Shown here: piece after piece, positions 1 to 4,872 of the stretch
Position numbering within the stretch: the first letter of the stretch is position 1
How the letters are laid out: each line of letters begins with the position of its first letter
Program-made: the position numbers and the translations under genes
The notes under the pieces: generated by a model
Databases searched by the model: none
What the model saw: the letters and a program-made list of their open reading frames with translations, nothing else
Told to the model about the DNA's origin: nothing
Assembly (NCBI GenBank): GCA_947177515.1
Contig: CAMWUU010000094.1
Location: 1-10,647 of the forward strand
Reading direction: 5' to 3'
Length of the DNA: 10,647 nucleotides
From: an uncultured Lachnospiraceae bacterium
Lineage (GTDB): Bacteria > Bacillota > Clostridia > Lachnospirales > Lachnospiraceae

Positions 1-32
1 AAAGAGTTCACCTTACAATTGCCCCAAGCATA

Positions 33-61
33 TTGACAAGCATAGTCAGATTGGTTAAAAT
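33..61 (+). promoter_or_regulatory. Sigma-A promoter for the methyltransferase gene
   Basis: A perfect -35 hexamer TTGACA lies at 33-38, followed by a 17-base spacer and the -10 hexamer TAAAAT (one mismatch to consensus) at 56-61. Transcription would start near 68. This places the hairpin at 80-107 inside the 5' leader of the methyltransferase mRNA. It is the best promoter match in the window. Confidence 0.75.
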
Positions 62-79
62 GTGAATGGAAAAATTTAT

Positions 80-107
80 AAGTTTGAAAGCATTTTCAAA
101 CTTTTTT
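80..107 (+). terminator. Terminator-like hairpin in the methyltransferase leader
   Basis: AAGTTTGAAA (80-89) and TTTCAAACTT (94-103) form a perfect 10-bp stem with the 4-base loop GCAT, running into a T tract to 107. The stem is AT-rich, so strength is uncertain. It lies downstream of the promoter at 33-61, so it could act as a leader attenuator, or it may simply terminate transcription from an upstream gene outside the window. The left arm recurs at 151-160, which makes an alternative pairing possible. Confidence 0.55.
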
Positions 108-120
108 ATTAAGGTAGTAT

Positions 121-136
121 CACAGGCAGGCCTGTG
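121..136 (+). promoter_or_regulatory. Small GC-rich leader stem-loop
   Basis: CACAGG (121-126) and CCTGTG (131-136) form a perfect 6-bp stem around the 4-base loop CAGG. No T run follows, so it is not a terminator. It sits between the terminator-like hairpin and the second copy of that hairpin's left arm, and would be nested inside the alternative long-range pairing of 92-103 with 151-162. A regulatory role is inference. Confidence 0.35.
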
Positions 137-177
137 CTATGCACGGGAATAAGTTTGAAAATATAGGGGAGGTTTTT

Positions 178-1062
178 ATGGAAGCATATACGGGATTTGC
201 GGCACTCTATGATACTTTTATGGACAATGTACCATATGAGGAGTGGAGCAGGTATCTGATCAGCCTGCTAAAAGAATACGGGATCGATGGGGGACTTGTC
301 TGTGAGCTTGGCTGCGGTACGGGCAGTATTACCCGGAGGCTGCGGGATGCCGGATACGATATGATTGGCATTGATCTTTCGGAGGATATGCTGGACATTG
401 CGCGGGGGTATGAGTTTGTGGAGGTATGGGAGGGTGAGGAGGAATATGCCGGTCAGGAAGATTCAGAAAGGGAGGATGGAAGGGAAACGGCAGTTGGGCA
501 AGAAAAAGCCGGAACAGCCAGGGATATTCTTTATTTAAACCAGGATATGCGTGAATTTGAGCTTTATGGCACGGTCGCGGCTATTGTCAGCCTCTGCGAC
601 AGTATGAATTACCTTACGAAGGAGGAGGATTTGAAAAAGGTATTTGAACTTGTGAACAATTATCTTGACCCAGGCGGCATCTTTATTTTTGATATGAACA
701 CCATACACAAATACCGTGACCTAATCGGGGATACAACAATTGCGGAAAACCGCGAGGACTGCAGCCTGATCTGGGAAAACGCATATCAGGAGGAAACGGG
801 GTTAAACCAGTACGATATTACGGTTTTCAGGCGTTTGGAGTTTGAGGGTGAGGAAGAGGAGGAACTGTATGGGCGCATCCGGGAAACGCACCTTCAGCGC
901 GCTTACGAACCGGAAACCATCGTGCGCCTGATTGGCGAGTCCGGGCTGGAATTTGTCGCAATGTACCAGGCAGGCACGCATGATGCCGTGACAGAAGAAA
1001 CGGAGCGCATGTATTTTATAGCGCGGGAGAAGCGCCATGGGGGAAAACTGTATCTGGAATGA
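178..1062 (+). CDS. Class I SAM-dependent methyltransferase (YqeM-like)
   Basis: A cytoplasmic methyltransferase of the Rossmann-fold class, substrate unknown. The start at 178 is chosen because AGGGGAGG at 165-172 lies 5 bases upstream and the protein then opens MEAYTGFAALYD, typical of this family; an in-frame ATG at 139 has no ribosome binding site. Visible in the 294 residues are motif I ELGCGTG (43-49, SAM binding), the acidic post-I segment GIDLSEDML (63-71), QDMREFEL (122-129), SLCDSMNYL (138-146) and the post-catalytic strand LDPGGIFIFDMNT (163-174). The layout resembles Bacillus YqeM. Between the post-I segment and QDMREF sits an acidic, low-complexity stretch of roughly 30 residues (about 83-113), which I believe is longer than the usual loop. 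A strong promoter and structured leader precede the gene. Family assignment is firm; the methyl acceptor cannot be told from sequence. Confidence 0.9.
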   Translation: MEAYTGFAALYDTFMDNVPYEEWSRYLISLLKEYGIDGGLVCELGCGTGSITRRLRDAGYDMIGIDLSEDMLDIARGYEFVEVWEGEEEYAGQEDSEREDGRETAVGQEKAGTARDILYLNQDMREFELYGTVAAIVSLCDSMNYLTKEEDLKKVFELVNNYLDPGGIFIFDMNTIHKYRDLIGDTTIAENREDCSLIWENAYQEETGLNQYDITVFRRLEFEGEEEEELYGRIRETHLQRAYEPETIVRLIGESGLEFVAMYQAGTHDAVTEETERMYFIAREKRHGGKLYLE

Positions 1063-1112
1063 TAGGGTGTGGATTTCTGTTTGTGCCAGACAGAGTTTAT
1101 AAAAAAAACAGG

Positions 1113-1137
1113 AATATCTGCGGTGGCAGAATATTTT
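1113..1137 (+). terminator. Weak hairpin after the methyltransferase gene
   Basis: AATATCTGC (1113-1121) pairs with GCAGAATATT (1126-1135) around the loop GGTG, with a single bulged A at 1130, and runs into four T residues (1134-1137). An A8 tract lies just before it (1101-1108). It could be a weak terminator separating the methyltransferase gene from hslO. The short stem and short T run keep this uncertain. Confidence 0.35.
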
Positions 1138-1155
1138 GGTAATGCAAAAAAAGTT

Positions 1156-1184
1156 TTGCTGGAAAAATAGATGGATAGCATAAT
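1156..1184 (+). promoter_or_regulatory. Candidate sigma-A promoter for hslO
   Basis: TTGCTG at 1156-1161 and CATAAT at 1179-1184 are separated by exactly 17 bases. The -10 matches consensus at five of six positions, the -35 at only three. It lies about 40 bases before the hslO start and after the possible terminator at 1113-1137, which fits a separate transcription unit for hslO and the debranching enzyme. Confidence 0.4.
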
Positions 1185-1225
1185 GATCTGAATAAATATA
1201 ACATAAAAATAATGGAGGTTTTAGG

Positions 1226-2104
1226 ATGGCAGGGGACTATTTGGTAAGGGCGACGGCAGCGGATGACGCAATCCGCGCGTTTGCGGTAAGTACACGGGAA
1301 CTAACGGAAAAAGCCAGGGCAATGCACAATACAAGCCCCGTTGCAACGGCGGCGCTTGGGCGGCTGATGGCAGCGGGGCTTATGATGGGTAGCATGATGA
1401 AGGGGGAGGACGACCTTTTGACCCTGAAAATCACGGGGAACGGACCGATGAGGGGGGCACTTGTGACAGCAAATTCCCATTGCCAGGTTAAGGGGTATGT
1501 TTACGAACCAGGGGTGCTGCTTGGGGCGAATGCGCGCGGGAAACTTGATGTGGGAGGTGCAATCGGCCAGGGGACGCTCTTTGTTATTAGGGATCTGGGG
1601 ATGAAGGAACCTTATGTTGGGCAGACCGAACTGGTTTCGGGGGAGATTGCAGAAGATCTGACCTATTATTTTGCGGTTTCCGAACAGGTACCATCTTCCG
1701 TAGGGCTTGGCGTTTTGATGGAGCGCAACAATACGGTGCGGTGCGCGGGCGGTTTTCTCCTTCAGCTTATGCCGTATACAAAGGAGGAAGTTATAACAAA
1801 GCTGGAAGAGCGGCTTGCCCATGTTAATTCCGTTACAGCAATGCTTGATTCCGGTATGGAGCCGGAAGAAATCCTTACGGAACTTGTCGGGGGGTTAGGG
1901 CTGCAAATTTCCGACAGGCAGCCGGTTTCCTACCATTGTGGCTGCTCTAAGGAACGTGTTTCCCGGGCAATTTTAAGTATTGGGAAACAGGAACTTTTAA
2001 CGATGTTATCCGATGGCAAGCCGGTTGAAGCGGGATGCCAGTTCTGCGATCAGAAATATCGGTTTGAGGCAGAAGAAATAAGGGAAATGTTGGAAAAAGC
2101 ATAA
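1226..2104 (+). CDS. hslO: Redox-regulated chaperone Hsp33
   Basis: Cytosolic holdase activated by oxidants: four cysteines bind zinc when reduced, and disulfide formation with zinc release unfolds the C-terminal part to expose a binding surface for unfolding proteins. The 292-residue length matches the family. The zinc site is complete: Cys238-Gly-Cys240 and Cys271-Gln-Phe-Cys274, 30 residues apart, the typical CxC...CxxC arrangement. The N-terminal core is also typical (DYLVRATAADDAIRAFA at 4-20, HNTSPVATAALGRL at 34-47, GNGPMRG at 71-77, PYVGQTELVSGEIAEDL at 129-145). GGAGG at 1214-1218 lies 7 bases before the ATG. The debranching enzyme gene starts 24 bp after the stop, so the two are probably cotranscribed. 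Two further cysteines (86 and 173) lie in the core domain. In an anaerobe this protein would guard against sudden oxygen or hypochlorite exposure. Confidence 0.97.
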   Translation: MAGDYLVRATAADDAIRAFAVSTRELTEKARAMHNTSPVATAALGRLMAAGLMMGSMMKGEDDLLTLKITGNGPMRGALVTANSHCQVKGYVYEPGVLLGANARGKLDVGGAIGQGTLFVIRDLGMKEPYVGQTELVSGEIAEDLTYYFAVSEQVPSSVGLGVLMERNNTVRCAGGFLLQLMPYTKEEVITKLEERLAHVNSVTAMLDSGMEPEEILTELVGGLGLQISDRQPVSYHCGCSKERVSRAILSIGKQELLTMLSDGKPVEAGCQFCDQKYRFEAEEIREMLEKA

Positions 2105-2128
2105 AAAGATGAAGAAAGAGAGGGAATT

Positions 2129-4552
2129 ATGGCGAAGGAACGTATCGTATATCGGTTCGGGCGGAGTGCATTCCGCAATTTCGAGTCAGGGAACCAGAAA
2201 GAATGGCTGCTTTCAAACGGGATCGGTGGTTACGCGAACAGCACAGTGCACGGCAACAGCTCAAGGATTTTTTCTTCCTACCTGATTGCGTCGCTGCACC
2301 CGCCGGTGGATCGGGTGTTGGTACTTGCCAAAACGCATGAGGAACTGATTTTTGGGATGGATGGGAAGGGGCATGCGGCCTTGGGGGTGGATGCCCAGGA
2401 TAAAAATACAAGGGAAAAGCTTTTTGCATTAAAAGATCCCGTTCCAGCGGAGGTTTCGACGGAAGGAATGGGGATAAGGCGCTGTGACCTAGCGACACAG
2501 CAGTACCCCGGACATCTGCGGGAGGGATTCCGTTACCAGACGGGGTTTACCTTTGATTTCTGGCCGGAATACCGTTATTTCGCAGAGGGTGTCCGGGTAG
2601 CGAAGCGCATTGCCCTCGCCTATGGGAAAAACGAAACCGCTATTTCTTATGAACTTGAAAATCTTGGTGGGCAGGAAGTGGTATTTTCCATTACCCCGCT
2701 GTTTAATTTCCGGCCTTTTGGGGAAGTAAGCGCGCAAACTTCCCTTGATTTTGGAGTGGAATGTAGGGAAGGGGAACTTATTTTAACGCCGAGGGCAAAG
2801 GATGGGTATAGGATCCGCTTTGCTGCCTCGGAAGGAAGTTTTTTTGATCGTAGGCAGCGCAGGACTTCGATGGCGACACCGGATTATACCGTGGAGGAGA
2901 ATGAGTTGTACTGTGTGGATGTAAGCAACGGGTTCACCGGCGTGGATCATCATTTTACACCATATGAACTTCATATCAGCCTGGCACCGGGTGAAAAGAA
3001 GGAGATTGGTTTGGTCTGCGAGTTGATTTGTGGGCAGGAAGCCACAAGTCTGTATGCCTTAAATGCCCTTGCACGTGCAAGGGAGATATTTAAGGAGGCA
3101 CAGGTGCGTGCGGAGGGGCTGCTTGAGCAGGCAGGCAGCAGGGATGCCTTGACAGGCAGGCTTGTTCTTTCCGCCGACCATTTCCTTGTACGGCGCGAAT
3201 CCACCGGGATGATGACCGTGCTGGCGGGTTATCCATGGTTTGCGGACTGGGGGAGGGATACCATGATCGCCTTTACCGGCCTGACCCTTGCGACCGGGCG
3301 CTTTTCTCAAGCGCGCGAGGTGCTGCTTTCTTTTGCAAAATATGTCAGTCAGGGCATGCTTCCGAATGTTTTTCCAAACCATGCAGATGAAGAACCGATG
3401 TATAATACAATTGACGCATCACTCTGGTACTTTTATGCGGTCTATCAATATTTGCAATATACGACTGGACTGCCGTGTTATAAGGAAGCGTGGAAGAATA
3501 TCCCGGGGAGGGGCAGGAATGAAGGCCAAATTACTCCGGATGGCAATGCCTGGAAGGGGGGGAAAGGAGCATCCACGGACGGGAAGGGAACACAGGGCAT
3601 CGGAGTGCATTGTGTTGCGGGGACGCTTACACAGGAGGAAATCTTTGTGCGTGATTCGCTCTACCCGGTACTATGCGAGATTTTTGAGAGTTACCGGGAT
3701 GGCAGGGCGCGATACGGTATCCATATGGAAGAAGACGGCTTGATTATGGGTGGCGGCGGTCTGGATCAGTTAACCTGGATGGATGTGCGTGTGGGGGATA
3801 TTGTGGTTACGCCGCGCCATGGTAAGGCAGTTGAGATCAACGCGCTCTGGTACAATGCAATCTGCTGCCTGAACCTGCTGGAACAGAGATTTTTTGGGGA
3901 GGATACCCTATCCGATGATCTGGGAGGGAGTGGGAAGATTTCTGGTCAAAATATGGAAAATAATGGAAGCGCTAAACCAAAGCAAAGGCATAAAGAGCTT
4001 TCGGATCTGGCAAACCTTGTACAGGGTTCGTTCCTGGAAAAATTCTGGAATGGGGCGCAGGACTGCCTGTATGATACCATTGATGAAAATGGCAGGGGGG
4101 ATGCCAGCTTAAGGCCAAACCAGATCTTTGCAGTTTCACTTCCGTTTACTATGCTGCCGCAGGAAAAGGAAAAAAGTGTAGTGCGTGCCGTATATGAAAA
4201 ACTTTATACTCCTTATGGATTGCGCAGTCTTGCACAGGGGGAAGCCGGATACCGTGGGATATATGCCGGACGCTTGATCGGGCGTGATTTAGCGTACCAT
4301 ATGGGGACAACCTGGGCTTATCTTGCTGGTGCTTTTTTTGACGCGTGGGCAAAAACCATGTGCCAGACAGCAAAGGAAAAGGAGAAGCTTGCTACTATGG
4401 TAGGGGAATTTGCACAGCATATGGAGGATGGATGCCTTGGCGGGATTGCGGAGATCTTTGACGGCGATTTTGCCTGCGACAGCAGGGGATGCTATACACA
4501 GGCCTGGAGCGTGGCGGAAGTGCTGCGTGTGTGGCGGGAGTTGTGCGAATAG
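2129..4552 (+). CDS. Glycogen debranching enzyme (amylo-alpha-1,6-glucosidase type)
   Basis: A cytoplasmic enzyme expected to hydrolyse alpha-1,6 branch points of glycogen or related glucans, releasing glucose and allowing phosphorylase to continue. The N-terminal region (about 12-300) matches the bacterial debranching N domain, with EWLLSNGIGGYANSTV at 25-40. The C-terminal region (about 340-805) matches the (alpha/alpha)6-barrel amylo-alpha-1,6-glucosidase domain: GYPWFADWGRDTMIAFTG (367-384), LDQLTWMD (545-552), TPRHGKAVEINALWYNA (561-577), LIGRDLAYHMGTTWAYLAG (716-734) and IAEIFDGD (773-780), where acidic active-site residues of the family are expected. At 807 residues it is longer than the roughly 650-700 I expect; the excess lies mainly in hydrophilic, glycine-rich segments at about 450-500 and 590-622. 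Start: AGAGG at 2119-2123 is 5 bases before the ATG. It follows hslO by 24 bp, and a strong terminator follows at 4628. No signal peptide is present. Confidence 0.93.
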   Translation: MAKERIVYRFGRSAFRNFESGNQKEWLLSNGIGGYANSTVHGNSSRIFSSYLIASLHPPVDRVLVLAKTHEELIFGMDGKGHAALGVDAQDKNTREKLFALKDPVPAEVSTEGMGIRRCDLATQQYPGHLREGFRYQTGFTFDFWPEYRYFAEGVRVAKRIALAYGKNETAISYELENLGGQEVVFSITPLFNFRPFGEVSAQTSLDFGVECREGELILTPRAKDGYRIRFAASEGSFFDRRQRRTSMATPDYTVEENELYCVDVSNGFTGVDHHFTPYELHISLAPGEKKEIGLVCELICGQEATSLYALNALARAREIFKEAQVRAEGLLEQAGSRDALTGRLVLSADHFLVRRESTGMMTVLAGYPWFADWGRDTMIAFTGLTLATGRFSQAREVLLSFAKYVSQGMLPNVFPNHADEEPMYNTIDASLWYFYAVYQYLQYTTGLPCYKEAWKNIPGRGRNEGQITPDGNAWKGGKGASTDGKGTQGIGVHCVAGTLTQEEIFVRDSLYPVLCEIFESYRDGRARYGIHMEEDGLIMGGGGLDQLTWMDVRVGDIVVTPRHGKAVEINALWYNAICCLNLLEQRFFGEDTLSDDLGGSGKISGQNMENNGSAKPKQRHKELSDLANLVQGSFLEKFWNGAQDCLYDTIDENGRGDASLRPNQIFAVSLPFTMLPQEKEKSVVRAVYEKLYTPYGLRSLAQGEAGYRGIYAGRLIGRDLAYHMGTTWAYLAGAFFDAWAKTMCQTAKEKEKLATMVGEFAQHMEDGCLGGIAEIFDGDFACDSRGCYTQAWSVAEVLRVWRELCE

Positions 4553-4627
4553 AGAAGAAAATAGACTAAGGTAATTTAGTTTCCTGATTTTAAAGGGAAT
4601 GGAAAGTTTCTGATAAGGGGAAAACAC

Positions 4628-4676
4628 AACCAAAAACAGGGATTGGCATAAAAAATGCCAATCCCTGTTTTTGGTT
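4628..4676. terminator. Strong bidirectional intrinsic terminator
   Basis: Two 22-base arms (4628-4649 and 4655-4676) are perfectly complementary around an A5 loop. The GC-richer core CAGGGATTGGCAT is flanked by AAAAA on the left and TTTTT on the right, so an intrinsic terminator can form on either strand. It ends the hslO-debranching enzyme transcript and insulates it from the surface-protein gene downstream. Confidence 0.92.
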
Positions 4677-4701
4677 TACAGGTTTGGAATAATGTCGTTT
4701 T

Positions 4702-4730
4702 TTGTGTGATATTGTATTATTAACTATCAT
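4702..4730 (+). promoter_or_regulatory. Candidate promoter for Slp1
   Basis: TTGTGT at 4702-4707 and TATCAT at 4725-4730 are separated by 17 bases; the -10 matches at five of six positions, the -35 at three. Transcription would start near 4737, giving a leader of roughly 64 bases before the ATG at 4801. It lies directly after the strong terminator. No better-spaced pair is visible between 4677 and 4786. Confidence 0.4.
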
Positions 4731-4800
4731 TCCAGAAATGTCAATAGGTATCTGTCGAAAACATTCATTTCATCAAAAAATCTTTAAGGAGGAAGAGAAA

Positions 4801-4872
4801 ATGAAGAGTATCTTCAAGAAGATCGCCTTCGTGTTAGCCCTGGCCATGGTTGTGACCATGCTGCCAGCAAGG
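4801..4872 (+). repeat. Near-identical inverted repeat, left copy (signal-peptide region of Slp1)
   Basis: These 72 bases match the reverse complement of 10574-10645 at 69 positions. The three differences fall at the third base of codons 6, 18 and 22, and all are silent. The longest exact run is 35 bases (4819-4853). Whether similarity continues upstream of the start codon cannot be seen, because the window ends two bases beyond the other copy. Confidence 0.9.

Noticed and set aside
139..177. Earlier in-frame ATG extending the methyltransferase by 13 residues
   Set aside because: No ribosome binding site precedes 139, the extra residues do not match the family, and the strong AGGGGAGG with good spacing belongs to the ATG at 178.
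1144..1159. GCAAAA/TTTTGC inverted repeat before hslO as a terminator
   Set aside because: The stem is only 6 bp and mostly A-T, and it is followed by GGAAAAA, not a T run.
4628..4676. Perfect 22-bp inverted repeat as a mobile-element end or miniature transposon
   Set aside because: The 5-base loop, flanking A and T tracts and position after a gene end fit an intrinsic terminator; no target duplication or second element end is visible.
4702..4800. Earlier in-frame start extending Slp1 by 33 residues
   Set aside because: There is no ribosome binding site there, the extension would bury the signal peptide, and the candidate promoter lies in this stretch. AAGGAGG clearly serves the ATG at 4801, and Slp2 starts at the same residue.
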